From Bacillota bacterium (GTDB lineage: Bacteria > Bacillota > Limnochordia > Darwinibacteriales > DTU012): DNA of 64,000 nt. Where the stretch lies: NCBI GenBank assembly GCA_012520795.1, contig JAAYNP010000086.1:1-64000 (forward strand), written 5' to 3'. Below are positions 53,719-62,226 of the stretch, in pieces. Numbering within the stretch: the first letter of the stretch is position 1; each line of letters starts with the position of its first letter. A program made the translations under genes and the position numbers. The notes under the pieces are model-generated. The model did not search any database and was not told the origin of the DNA. It saw nothing but the letters and a program-made list of their open reading frames with translations.

Positions 53719-53934
53719 TTACAGATTGCTCAGTCTATCATTGGTCTTCTTCAAATAATGCACAGCCCCAATCCTGTCCGCAAGTTCTTGGGCTTTACGG
53801 TAGCAAAACCTGGCTGCCGCGTCATTTTCCTTTTCCAAATAGTAATCTCCCAATCTCATAAAATAACGAACCTTTTTCTTCGGAAGTTGAGGCATGCGCC
53901 ACAGCAGGCGCAAAAACCACGGGCCGCTTTCCAT
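53719..53934 (-). CDS. Small TPR-like protein of unknown function
   Basis: A 71-residue protein with one tetratricopeptide-like repeat (YFMRLGDYYLEKENDAAARFCYRKAQELADRIG). The N-terminus is rich in Trp, Arg and Leu. GGAGTG precedes the ATG by 10 nt. Nothing links it to a known family. It lies between sigK and the sleB-like gene; a sporulation role is only a guess. Confidence 0.6.
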   Translation of the reverse strand: MESGPWFLRLLWRMPQLPKKKVRYFMRLGDYYLEKENDAAARFCYRKAQELADRIGAVHYLKKTNDRLSNL

Positions 53935-54043
53935 TCAGGCTATCACTCCATCAAAATCCCAGTAATCATGATATTAATCAGGATATCATATACAAGCCGC
54001 AGGGGCAATATCCATCTTTCGCTATGTCCTTCAGGTATTTCCT

Positions 54044-54073
54044 TTGACTTGCGCACTGTTCTCATGTTATGCT
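54044..54073 (+). promoter_or_regulatory. SigA-like promoter of the SleB-like gene
   Basis: TTGACT, 18 nt, TATGCT, about 42 bases before the ATG at 54115. The -10 is imperfect. Sporulation sigma control is also possible and is not excluded by this match. Confidence 0.45.
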
Positions 54074-54114
54074 AAGAAACCGTAACAAGCTAGTTTGGAT
54101 AAGGAGGGATTGAA

Positions 54115-54843
54115 ATGAAAACAGGCATGCTCAAGTCTTTCGCAGTGCTGATCTTGATCATCCACTGTGCGGCAACCATTGCTTACGCTGCCGTTTCAGT
54201 CGACAACCTTTCACTCGTCCTGACCGCTAAATACAAGGCAAATCCTATATTCGGTACAGTCCGGGCAGCAGAATCCGGGCTGCCACTCCATTCGGGGAGT
54301 GTTTCTCTTAACGGCCAATCTGCGCCCATTAAAGACGGGCACTTCACACTGGCTGAGGTTCCCCTGGGAAGGCATACTTTGCAGATAACCGGCCCCTACC
54401 GCCAACCAACTACGGTAACCATTACTGTTGAACCGGGGCTTAACCGATTTGATCTGCAAATCGGCTCCAGTTTCAGCCAGGAAGAAATCGATGCCCTCGC
54501 CAGGATAACCCGGGCTGAAGCTGAAGGTGAAGCGGCCGCGGGCAAAGCTGCGGTTGCTGCAACCGTACTCAACAGGGTCAAGAGCGAACGCTACCCGGCA
54601 ACCATCATCGGAGTGATCTATCAGAGAATCAACGGGCGCTATCAATACTCGCCGGTGGCTGATGGCAGGATCAATCTTCCTCCACGCCCTGAGGATTATC
54701 AGGCCGCATTTCAAGCACTGGCCGGTTTTGACCCCTCAAATGGAGCAACCGGATTCTTCAATCCGGCGAAAACTTCCGACCGATGGGTCCGTTCCCACCC
54801 AGTGACTGCCGTAATCGACAGGCACACATTTTTCAGATACTAG
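54115..54843 (+). CDS. SleB-type cell wall hydrolase with N-terminal beta-sandwich domain
   Basis: A 242-residue protein with a signal peptide (LKSFAVLILIIHCAATIAYA), an N-terminal carboxypeptidase-regulatory-like beta domain (about residues 42-115, FGTVRAAESGLPLHSGSVSLNGQ) and a C-terminal SleB/Hydrolase_2 domain (about 125-242). The catalytic Glu lies in RAEAEGE, and ATVLNRVKSERYP and GATGFFNPAK are typical. Spore SleB usually carries a peptidoglycan-binding domain at this place, so the beta-sandwich replacement is unusual. It is likely a lytic transglycosylase-type enzyme of spore cortex or vegetative wall. Confidence 0.85.
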   Translation: MKTGMLKSFAVLILIIHCAATIAYAAVSVDNLSLVLTAKYKANPIFGTVRAAESGLPLHSGSVSLNGQSAPIKDGHFTLAEVPLGRHTLQITGPYRQPTTVTITVEPGLNRFDLQIGSSFSQEEIDALARITRAEAEGEAAAGKAAVAATVLNRVKSERYPATIIGVIYQRINGRYQYSPVADGRINLPPRPEDYQAAFQALAGFDPSNGATGFFNPAKTSDRWVRSHPVTAVIDRHTFFRY

Positions 54844-54876
54844 AGAAAGCTGTTTGCCGTACGCAAACAGCTTCTC
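54843..54876. terminator. Bidirectional hairpin between convergent genes
   Basis: GAGAAAGCTGTTTGC, loop, GCAAACAGCTTCTC. The 14-base arms pair almost perfectly (one extra A in the left arm). No long U run follows on either strand, so it is a weak terminator between the SleB-like gene and the ABC permease gene. Confidence 0.65.
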
Positions 54877-54904
54877 ACTCTTCGAACCGGGAAAATATGC
54901 TGGA

Positions 54905-55771
54905 TTATTCTCCACCCATACCGGATGTACCCATTGTCTCCACAATCTTACTCTGATTGATCACAAAGATAATAATTGGTACCGCCATCATGATCACCGT
55001 GATTGCCGCTGATACACCCGCACGGGCGATACCTCCGGTGGCGACCTGGCTTAATGCGTAAGGTAGAGTCTTTAACTCCTCCCGATAGATAAACAATGCC
55101 CCGGTCTCTCTCCACAGGTTTTGAAACACGAGAATAATCAGGGTCAACCAAGCTGGCTTAACAATGGGCATTGCAATCTGGGCATAGATCCTAAACTCGC
55201 CGGCGCCGTCTATCCGGGCTGCTTCTAGAAGTGAATCATGAACCATGGACGCCATAAACCTACTCACAAGATACAAACCCAAAGTCCACTGCCAATGAGG
55301 TATTATTACTGACCAATAGGTGTTGATCAAATTCAGCCGAGACATCAGCAAGTAATTTGGGATCGCGGTTACAGTCGGTGTAAACATCAGGGACAAGACA
55401 ATGATCTGCTCAATTGCTTTTCTACCGGGAAAAACATGTTTCGCCAGGGCGTATGCAGCCAGCGATCCAGTGAGTACGTTCCCTGCCATACCGACCAGCA
55501 CAATGAACAGTGAGTTAAACAAATATCTGGTAATCGGGACCCAGGATTTCCCCATCAATACCAGTAGATCGTTAAAGTTGTTTAAGGTGGGGTTCCTCAC
55601 GAAAAACTGTGGTGGGAACAGCCACAATTCATTGAGGGGCTTAAAGGCCTGGCTGATTGTATAAACCATGGGCATTGCCATAAATGCCGCTCCGATCGCC
55701 AGAAAGAAGAATATGACCAAATCTCCACCAGTAGAACGGGATAAACGTTTCTTCCTGATTCTGATTGCCAC
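54905..55771 (-). CDS. Carbohydrate ABC transporter permease, MalG type
   Basis: A 288-residue polytopic permease with six transmembrane segments. The EAA loop EAARIDGAGEFRIYAQIAMPIVKPAW contacts the ATPase. It follows the MalF-type gene by 11 bases. The ATPase subunit is not in the window; a shared MsmK-like ATPase elsewhere would be needed. Substrate unknown. Confidence 0.9.
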   Translation of the reverse strand: MAIRIRKKRLSRSTGGDLVIFFFLAIGAAFMAMPMVYTISQAFKPLNELWLFPPQFFVRNPTLNNFNDLLVLMGKSWVPITRYLFNSLFIVLVGMAGNVLTGSLAAYALAKHVFPGRKAIEQIIVLSLMFTPTVTAIPNYLLMSRLNLINTYWSVIIPHWQWTLGLYLVSRFMASMVHDSLLEAARIDGAGEFRIYAQIAMPIVKPAWLTLIILVFQNLWRETGALFIYREELKTLPYALSQVATGGIARAGVSAAITVIMMAVPIIIFVINQSKIVETMGTSGMGGE

Positions 55772-55782
55772 TGCGATCCCTC

Positions 55783-56727
55783 CTAGTTGCCGACCTTATG
55801 CAGCATCCGCTGCACTAATCTCTGACTGCCTACCATCACACAGAACAACAGTACGGATATGGCTGATGCATATCCCATTTCGTAGCGCACATTACCATAG
55901 TCCAGCAGGTGCTGCATGACCGTCCAGGTAGCATAATCCGTCGGGTTCGGCCCTGTCAAGGCCTGGATATTGCCGGCGGCATTGAACGACCCCGTAATGG
56001 ACATGATCGCTCCAAACATCAAAAAACCACGCATTGCCGGTAATGTCAGATACCACAATTCCTGCCACCTGTTCTTGATCCCATCGATGGCACCAGCTTC
56101 GTACAATGTGGGGCTGATTCCCTGCAGACCAGCTATGAAAGCCAGGAATGCCGTTCCCAGGCTCATCCACAGTGATACAATAATTACGATGGTCATCATG
56201 TACTTGGGATCAATCAGCCACCCGATTGGCCTGTCAATTATGCCTAAGTTAAGCAGATGAGCGTTGATATAACCATAAGTGTCCGTAGCAAACATGGTCT
56301 GCCAGATAACATACACATTCCCAGAAATCGACGGAGCATAGAAGAGCAGTGTGATAAACGCCCTCACCTTTGGCTGCAGTTCGTTGATAAACCAGGCAAC
56401 CAGGAAACTCACAATATAGCTGACAGGGCCTGTTATCACTGCAAACAACAGCGTGTTTTTGACAGCAATCAGGAATACTTCATCAGCCAAAAACAGACGG
56501 ATGTAATTGCCCCATCCAACCCAAGTCGGAAACTCAAGCATGTTAAAGTAGGTAAAGCTGAGCACAATTGATAGGAGCACAGGTATCACCGTAAATATTG
56601 TAAACAACAACAAAAACGGTGCTACGAATGCATATGAACGCCAGCTCTTTTTCATCTGGGCCCAGAGGCTATCCTTATGCTCAATCCCTGGACTGACCAT
56701 TTGTCTACGTGAAACTACAGAACTCAC
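55783..56727 (-). CDS. Carbohydrate ABC transporter permease, MalF/UgpA type
   Basis: A permease of about 314 residues with a hydrophobic helix near residue 37 and six transmembrane segments; the EAA loop reads YEAGAIDGIKNRWQELWYLTLPAMRG. GTG at 56727 lies 5 nt after GGAGGGG; an internal ATG at 56700 is possible. It is the middle gene of the binding protein, MalF-like and MalG-like set. Confidence 0.88.
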   Translation of the reverse strand: MSSVVSRRQMVSPGIEHKDSLWAQMKKSWRSYAFVAPFLLLFTIFTVIPVLLSIVLSFTYFNMLEFPTWVGWGNYIRLFLADEVFLIAVKNTLLFAVITGPVSYIVSFLVAWFINELQPKVRAFITLLFYAPSISGNVYVIWQTMFATDTYGYINAHLLNLGIIDRPIGWLIDPKYMMTIVIIVSLWMSLGTAFLAFIAGLQGISPTLYEAGAIDGIKNRWQELWYLTLPAMRGFLMFGAIMSITGSFNAAGNIQALTGPNPTDYATWTVMQHLLDYGNVRYEMGYASAISVLLFCVMVGSQRLVQRMLHKVGN

Positions 56728-56805
56728 AAGAGCCCCTCCAATCCTGGAAATATTGTCTGGTGATTCCACCTTGGGAAACCCTGACGTGGAATCACCCGAT
56801 GCTGT

Positions 56806-59800
56806 CTACTGCTTCTCCACCTCTAATCTATATAAGTGGGTATAATGACTCCAGTAGAGGTCCTTCAACCCTTGGTCCAGCTTGCTGTAATCTGTTTCCA
56901 GACCAAACTCCTCGCGTTTGCGGACTATCTCTTCATTGATTTTACGGTTATATTCCAATATCGATTCGCGCAGCGGCTCATTCTTGATGACTACCGCCCG
57001 GAACAGCCAATCAAACTGGCGGTTGACGTAATAGCCTCCCAAAACGGCAGGTACTCCTTCCACCCACCGCCACTGCTCCATGAGCACATCGCGGGCCTCA
57101 ACATCCCACGGCAGTCGGGTGAGGGCTTCCACGTTGGCAGTGGCATAGCGGGCCGCTGCCCCCATCAAGCTCTCCATTTCCCGTCCAAACCGGGCTTGAA
57201 CCTCGGTTGAAGTCCACCATTTGAGGAACTCCCATGCCCATTCCTTCTTCTTGGACACTTCCAGAATTACCGCACCAGATGTACCGGCAGGCACAGCCAC
57301 AGCACCGGGAGCTACCGCTGTTCCCGCCACAGGCACTGTGCGGTTAATGGTCCCGTCTTCCATCACAGTGCCGGGTACCACGGTCATACCCCATTCACCC
57401 CGCAGTTCCGGCGCAAATACCTGCAGTTGGTTGTACAAGCCGTAGTTGGCAATCACCAATGGCATTTCACCCATGCGGAAGCGGTTGTCTTCCCTGTAAT
57501 CGAGCAGCATATTATGCAGAGTGTACAGCTGGGTCAGTTCCTTGAAGGTCTGAACTGCCACCTCCGCGTCAAGGTTTGTCATGATAACGTCCTCTTTGAA
57601 TAGGGGAATCCCTTGCTGATATAGGAACATCTGGTAAGTACCCATGTTCAACCTGATGCCGAAATCCATGTTTTCTTTCTGCAGTTCTGGAATGATGGCA
57701 TAGACATCGTCCCAAGTCTGGGGTACTTCAAGCCCCAGCTCCGCCAAAATATCCTTGCGATAAAACAGCATGGGGAAACCCTGGACTTCAGGCAGGGCAT
57801 ACACCTTGTCTCTAAAACTAAACGGCACAAAAGCGCTTTTCATAAACCTTTGGGCTACTTCATCGAAATCCTCGAACTGCCGCAGATCCGCCAAGGCATT
57901 ACGGAAGGCCAAGTCCATGTTGGAAGCGCCCAAAGCCACATCTGGAGCGGTTCCGGCGATAATCGAGGGGATAATCAGTGAATCCATGCTCTGAATCAAT
58001 TCCATATCAACCGGGATTCCTGTTTCCGGTGTAAAGCTGTCTTCGATCATTTGTTTCAAAGCCTGCGCCTGATCGCGCCCGGAACCGATCCAGACCCGCA
58101 GGACTTCATCGGTATCTTTAATCAATCCCCGATCGCCAACACGGGTATAATCATAGGTAAAAGACGCGAGGAACGCCCTAATCTCATGCATCCAGGTCTG
58201 GAGTGCCGTCGGTTTTGGATTAGGCAGCTTTTGATCCGGCGATGCTATGATAATAAAATCAATCTGCACCGGCTGCTCAATCGTTTGATTCAGCCAGGTC
58301 CCCATAGACCCCACGTTATCGCGGTATTCACCCAAGAGGCTGGGGATGGCATGAGGCCTTTCGGCCATATCCTCAAGCACCCGGGCAAATGAGGTCAGTG
58401 TGGCAACATGGCCGCCTTTCTGGCCAGTATAAGCCTCAAATTCGTCAGCAACGCTCCGAAGGACTGCCGCCTGTTCCCTCAAAGCAGGAATCAATCCGGG
58501 AATCTTCTGATCAAGCTGATAGCTCCGGAGCGGATCCGGTTGGCCGGAAGTAATCATGATAATTCGGCGATAAATGGTATTAAGGTCATAAATCAGGTTC
58601 TCGATTCTCCGGACCAAACCGGAAACATCGCCCAAAACCGCCGTAAGAGTCAACTCATGTTTGCCGGCTTCCAGATAGACCAGTGCTGTTTCTCCGTCGT
58701 CGGTCGTGGGGACAACCATCTCGTAACGGTTATCAAATCTGAACCTAAGGGCGTCAGCTTCCATAAACGGCACCTTGCCGTCAATTTTCAGCTGTCTCGA
58801 CGTGTAAATCCCCCGCCGCTGATCCTGCTTGCCCTTGATGGCAATCTGATACAAGCCGCTCTCCGGGACGTCGATTTCCCAAGCAGCCCAATCTCCGATC
58901 GCCTTCCAACCAGTACCGCCAATGCTGTTAAGCCGGATTTCGGAAGGATGATAAGGTACAACGGTAGGATCGCCCACATCATGGACAGGCATGATGGTCG
59001 GGCTGGAGCGGTACGCCGCAGCTTCTCCCTCAATTTGAATAAACACACCCGAAGTCGGCTTATACCCTGATGCTTCATATTGCGGTTTGACTTCGGTATA
59101 GGGCAAGGGCTTCTCATATTGGAACACCCTCAGGGAGTGGATGATAAGGGCTTCAGATACTGCTTCTAATCTTATTGTATTAGTCCCTTCCTTGAAATAA
59201 AACAAAAATGGAAACCGTTCATAACCGGCGGGATCGACAAACGCCGCTGTATTCCAACGCGGTATCTCAATCTGCCTTGGCCGAAGTTGGTTGCCATATA
59301 TGTCTACTTCAATCGGGCCTGCGTCTCCCCAACTCCTGTGCAAGACAATGTAGCCCGCTTCAGAAAAAGGCCTGACCCCATTAATCGCCACAGCCCTTTG
59401 GACCGATGCGCTGCGGCCTGGTACAGGGTAATAAGTAATTTCGATATTATATAAGCCGGCTTCTTCAACCTCTATTTCCCACTCAACATATCCACGCTCG
59501 CCTGTCTGGACAGATATGCCAGGCATTCCTTCAAAATCATAGAGCAATTTGATTTCTGCATCCAAATTGGAAAGGCTTACAGCCGGAATCAGGATCTCCC
59601 GATCTGGCCTGACGGCGTCCGGATATTGCGCCAAATACTCGGGATAGGTTATGGCACGCTTGTAAGCAGTAAGCTGTGCTGTCGCCGACCCAATAGAATC
59701 ATCGCCATCCGGAACCTCTGCTGCCGAATCCTCCGCTGCCACTGCTTGAGGATCATTATCTGCCTGAGCCCCCACCAGGTGCGGCAAGCCAATAATGCCA

Positions 59801-59868
59801 AACGCCAGAACAAAAGCAAGAAGCATAGTGGTAAGAATCGCAGCTTTTCTGTTTCTGTTTCCCCACAT
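56806..59868 (-). CDS. Very large extracellular solute-binding protein with fused carbohydrate-binding-like modules
   Basis: A protein of about 1020 residues, two to three times longer than an ordinary solute-binding protein. A signal peptide (AILTTMLLAFVLAFGIIGLPHLVGAQA, no lipobox cysteine) is followed by an acidic linker, two beta-rich modules around residues 90-260 and 275-425 that resemble CBM6/CBM35-type sugar-binding modules (YVEWEIEVEEAGLYNIEITYY; AAWEIDVPESGLYQIAIKG), a helical linker (430-585) and a C-terminal family 1 solute-binding domain (about 590-1020: AGTAPDVALGAS, ALPEVQGFPMLFYRKDIL). Without a lipobox, it may be anchored by an uncleaved signal. ATG at 59868 is 12 nt after AAGGAG; ATG at 59892 is the alternative start. 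Confidence 0.85.
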   Translation of the reverse strand: MWGNRNRKAAILTTMLLAFVLAFGIIGLPHLVGAQADNDPQAVAAEDSAAEVPDGDDSIGSATAQLTAYKRAITYPEYLAQYPDAVRPDREILIPAVSLSNLDAEIKLLYDFEGMPGISVQTGERGYVEWEIEVEEAGLYNIEITYYPVPGRSASVQRAVAINGVRPFSEAGYIVLHRSWGDAGPIEVDIYGNQLRPRQIEIPRWNTAAFVDPAGYERFPFLFYFKEGTNTIRLEAVSEALIIHSLRVFQYEKPLPYTEVKPQYEASGYKPTSGVFIQIEGEAAAYRSSPTIMPVHDVGDPTVVPYHPSEIRLNSIGGTGWKAIGDWAAWEIDVPESGLYQIAIKGKQDQRRGIYTSRQLKIDGKVPFMEADALRFRFDNRYEMVVPTTDDGETALVYLEAGKHELTLTAVLGDVSGLVRRIENLIYDLNTIYRRIIMITSGQPDPLRSYQLDQKIPGLIPALREQAAVLRSVADEFEAYTGQKGGHVATLTSFARVLEDMAERPHAIPSLLGEYRDNVGSMGTWLNQTIEQPVQIDFIIIASPDQKLPNPKPTALQTWMHEIRAFLASFTYDYTRVGDRGLIKDTDEVLRVWIGSGRDQAQALKQMIEDSFTPETGIPVDMELIQSMDSLIIPSIIAGTAPDVALGASNMDLAFRNALADLRQFEDFDEVAQRFMKSAFVPFSFRDKVYALPEVQGFPMLFYRKDILAELGLEVPQTWDDVYAIIPELQKENMDFGIRLNMGTYQMFLYQQGIPLFKEDVIMTNLDAEVAVQTFKELTQLYTLHNMLLDYREDNRFRMGEMPLVIANYGLYNQLQVFAPELRGEWGMTVVPGTVMEDGTINRTVPVAGTAVAPGAVAVPAGTSGAVILEVSKKKEWAWEFLKWWTSTEVQARFGREMESLMGAAARYATANVEALTRLPWDVEARDVLMEQWRWVEGVPAVLGGYYVNRQFDWLFRAVVIKNEPLRESILEYNRKINEEIVRKREEFGLETDYSKLDQGLKDLYWSHYTHLYRLEVEKQ

Positions 59869-60201
59869 TTTCGAGATAGTCTCCTTTCTCATCTCTCATC
59901 GCAGTAACCAAAACTGATTCAAACCCAATAAGCCTGACATGTATTAATTAAGCACCGTGAAAACAAATCCTTTATATTAAGGTATTAATACTAGTTAATA
60001 CTACGAGAACGTACTGTTGCTAAGTAAACAAACCCTCCGCCTGTCAATGAACCTCCTTTGCTTCTTGTTCCCGCTTCATAATCTGATATATATCCCCGCA
60101 ATATATAATTAACCATTGATTCCGATTTCCCTTCCAGAAAGCAGAACTTTTTTGCCTGCCTGGGACAGCTCAGCCGGTCGACCAGCCCCGAAAACACAAG
60201 C
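59869..60201. other. Intergenic region upstream of the sugar transporter, with a palindrome
   Basis: About 310 bases lie between the transporter and the patatin gene. The 20-bp sequence at 59982-60001 has perfect 7-bp arms, GTATTAA and TTAATAC, around a TACTAG centre, and resembles a regulator binding site (LacI or similar). No clear SigA promoter is recognised. A 68-residue frame at 59991-60197 is not convincing as a gene. Confidence 0.5.
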
Positions 60202-61050
60202 TTAACTCGGCATTTGGCCTTGTTCGCCTAGAATTGCCTTCAACATCTTGCACAACTGCCCAGATGCTTCAAGGGCTGCTTTGTATCCTAAATCCACATA
60301 CTCGTCGACAGGCCAGAAATTGAAAGGGTTTAGTTTTCCAAGCTGCGGCTGAATCACCGCATCGACATACTGCAGCTGAATTCGCTCGTGCTGGCGCTGA
60401 AGAATGTGGGTTGCATGGATCAACGACTTAAGAACCGTCCGCGGCCTTAAACTGGCCAGGTTCGCATGGAGATCAACACCAATCACATATTCGGCGCCCA
60501 AAGACTGGCAGACACTCGCCGGCAGGTTCTGCACCAACCCGCCGTCCACCAACAAGCGGCCCTGGTATTCCACGGGAAGATAGATTCCCGGCACGTTACA
60601 GCTAATCCGCACCGCATGGGCCACACTGCCGTGGTCAATCACCACCAGCTCTCCGGTAGCAAAATCACAAGCAGTGGCTGCAAACTTGATTCTCAAGTCA
60701 TCAAAGCTTATATTCCCTAGGATCCTGTTGATCCAGTTTTCGATACCTTCAGAACTCATCAGGCCGCTTTTGAAAGCCACAGGTTTTGCCAAAAACAACC
60801 AATCAGCCTGTTTTGCCACCTGGTACATCTGATCACTGGACACACCGCCGGCCCATACTGCCCCTGCGGCAGCGCCTGCAGAGGTTCCCGCTATCACATG
60901 AACCGGCAATCCTATTTCTTCGATAAAACGCAGCACACCTATATGAGCAAGCCCATAGGCACTGCCTCCCGCCAGGGCTAGGCCAATCCGAGGCTGCTTG
61001 TGCATTTCCAGAAACCTGGCAATCAAAGATCCTAATTCCACACTTGTCAC
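60202..61050 (-). CDS. Patatin-like phospholipase (RssA family)
   Basis: A 282-residue protein with the patatin fold: an oxyanion GGSAYGLAHIG near residue 28, the nucleophile serine in AGTSAGAAAG, and the catalytic aspartate in LLVDGGLVQN. No signal peptide or membrane helix is seen, so it is probably cytoplasmic or peripheral. Substrate lipids are unknown. It is divergent from the M42 peptidase genes. Confidence 0.88.
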   Translation of the reverse strand: MTSVELGSLIARFLEMHKQPRIGLALAGGSAYGLAHIGVLRFIEEIGLPVHVIAGTSAGAAAGAVWAGGVSSDQMYQVAKQADWLFLAKPVAFKSGLMSSEGIENWINRILGNISFDDLRIKFAATACDFATGELVVIDHGSVAHAVRISCNVPGIYLPVEYQGRLLVDGGLVQNLPASVCQSLGAEYVIGVDLHANLASLRPRTVLKSLIHATHILQRQHERIQLQYVDAVIQPQLGKLNPFNFWPVDEYVDLGYKAALEASGQLCKMLKAILGEQGQMPS

Positions 61051-61068
61051 TCCCAGTCACCAGTTCTC

Positions 61069-61130
61069 AGTATATCAGTATATCAAATCACAAATTTTAG
61101 TACAATCAAACCGCGGTATTATGCTATAAT
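61069..61130. promoter_or_regulatory. Divergent promoter region (patatin and M42 genes)
   Basis: On the minus strand TTGTAC, 17 nt, TATACT (61077-61105) faces the patatin gene; TATACT occurs twice as GATATACTGATATACT. On the plus strand an extended -10 TGC-TATAAT (61122-61130) faces the M42 genes. Both are short pattern matches; the extended -10 is the better of the two. Confidence 0.55.
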
Positions 61131-61155
61131 AAACAAAGATTGATAGAGGGAGTGA

Positions 61156-62226
61156 TTGACGCTGGATATCAAAGAAATCCTGATTAACCTGTCCGAAGGC
61201 ACAGGCGTTTCCGGCTATGAACTCGGCATTGCCGCCTACCTGGAGCGGAAATGCCCTTGGGCTGACGAAATCCGCCGGGACAAACTGGGCAATTTGATCA
61301 TGCTCAAACGGGCCAGGCCGGCAGCGGATCCACCTTGCCGGCCCAAAGTAATGCTGGCCGCCCACATGGACGAAATTGGCCTGATAATCACCAAGATCGA
61401 AGATGAGGGGTTTTTGCGGTTCAGCACTGTCGGCGGCATTGATCAAAGGGTTTTGCTCGCCCAGGAAGTTGTCGTCCATGGAAAAACTGAACTCCCAGGT
61501 GTAGTCGGGGCTAAACCGCCACATGTCCAGACTCCGGAGGAACGGAACAATGCCGTGCCGATGGAACAGCTGTATATCGATGTAGGTTACAGCTCAAAAG
61601 AACAGCTGAACGGGCTGGTGAGCATCGGCGATTTGGCAACAATTAACCGCAAGGTAGTGAATCTCAGCAGCTCGCTCATTGCGGGCAAGGCCATGGATGA
61701 CCGGGCTGGTGTGGCTGTGATGCTGGAATGCCTCAAGGCTCTGGCCAACATGAACCACGTTGCTGACGTGTATGCTGTTGCCACAGTCCAGGAAGAGGTC
61801 GGTGTCCGGGGCGCCACCACCAGTACATTCGGAATTGTACCGGATATCGGCATTGCCTTGGATGTTGGCCACGGAGACATGCCCGGTGTGGCAGATCATT
61901 TGACCATTAGTATGGGCAATGGGCCCGGCATCGCCTTAGGGCCGCATGTACACCCCAGTCTCCACAACCGATTTGTGCAAATCGCCAAGGACTGGAACAT
62001 CAGCTTCACCCTGCAACCGGCAGTGAGGCCCGGCGGCACCGATGCCTTCGCAATCCAGATTACTCAGGCGGGAATCCCCACAGCCCTGTTGTCTCTACCC
62101 TTAAGGTATATGCACACCCCCGTTGAAACCCTGGATTACGAAGATGTACGGAAAACAGGGCGCTTGCTGGCTCGATTTATCGCTGAACTAGATCAGGAAT
62201 TTGTGGAGGGATTAAAGTGCTTTTAA
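61156..62226 (+). CDS. M42 family metallopeptidase, first of three
   Basis: A 356-residue co-catalytic zinc aminopeptidase/endoglucanase-like protein of family M42. Metal and catalytic motifs are AAHMDEIGL, AMDDRAGVA, VQEEVGVRGA and RYMHTPVETLD. The start is TTG at 61156, with a GGGAG site close by (3 nt), so an alternative start a few codons later is possible. It is followed without a gap by a second M42 gene (overlap about 10 bases). Confidence 0.9.
   Translation: MTLDIKEILINLSEGTGVSGYELGIAAYLERKCPWADEIRRDKLGNLIMLKRARPAADPPCRPKVMLAAHMDEIGLIITKIEDEGFLRFSTVGGIDQRVLLAQEVVVHGKTELPGVVGAKPPHVQTPEERNNAVPMEQLYIDVGYSSKEQLNGLVSIGDLATINRKVVNLSSSLIAGKAMDDRAGVAVMLECLKALANMNHVADVYAVATVQEEVGVRGATTSTFGIVPDIGIALDVGHGDMPGVADHLTISMGNGPGIALGPHVHPSLHNRFVQIAKDWNISFTLQPAVRPGGTDAFAIQITQAGIPTALLSLPLRYMHTPVETLDYEDVRKTGRLLARFIAELDQEFVEGLKCF

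Noticed and set aside
53650-54075. Plus-strand ORF of 141 residues between sigK and the SleB-like gene.
   Set aside because: It covers the TPR-like gene on the opposite strand and the SleB promoter, and has no recognisable family or ribosome site.
59991-60197. ORF of 68 residues between the sugar transporter and the patatin gene.
   Set aside because: The composition is irregular, it has no supported family, and it overlaps the palindromic site; an AAAGGAGG-TTCA-TTG start gives only an 18-residue tail.
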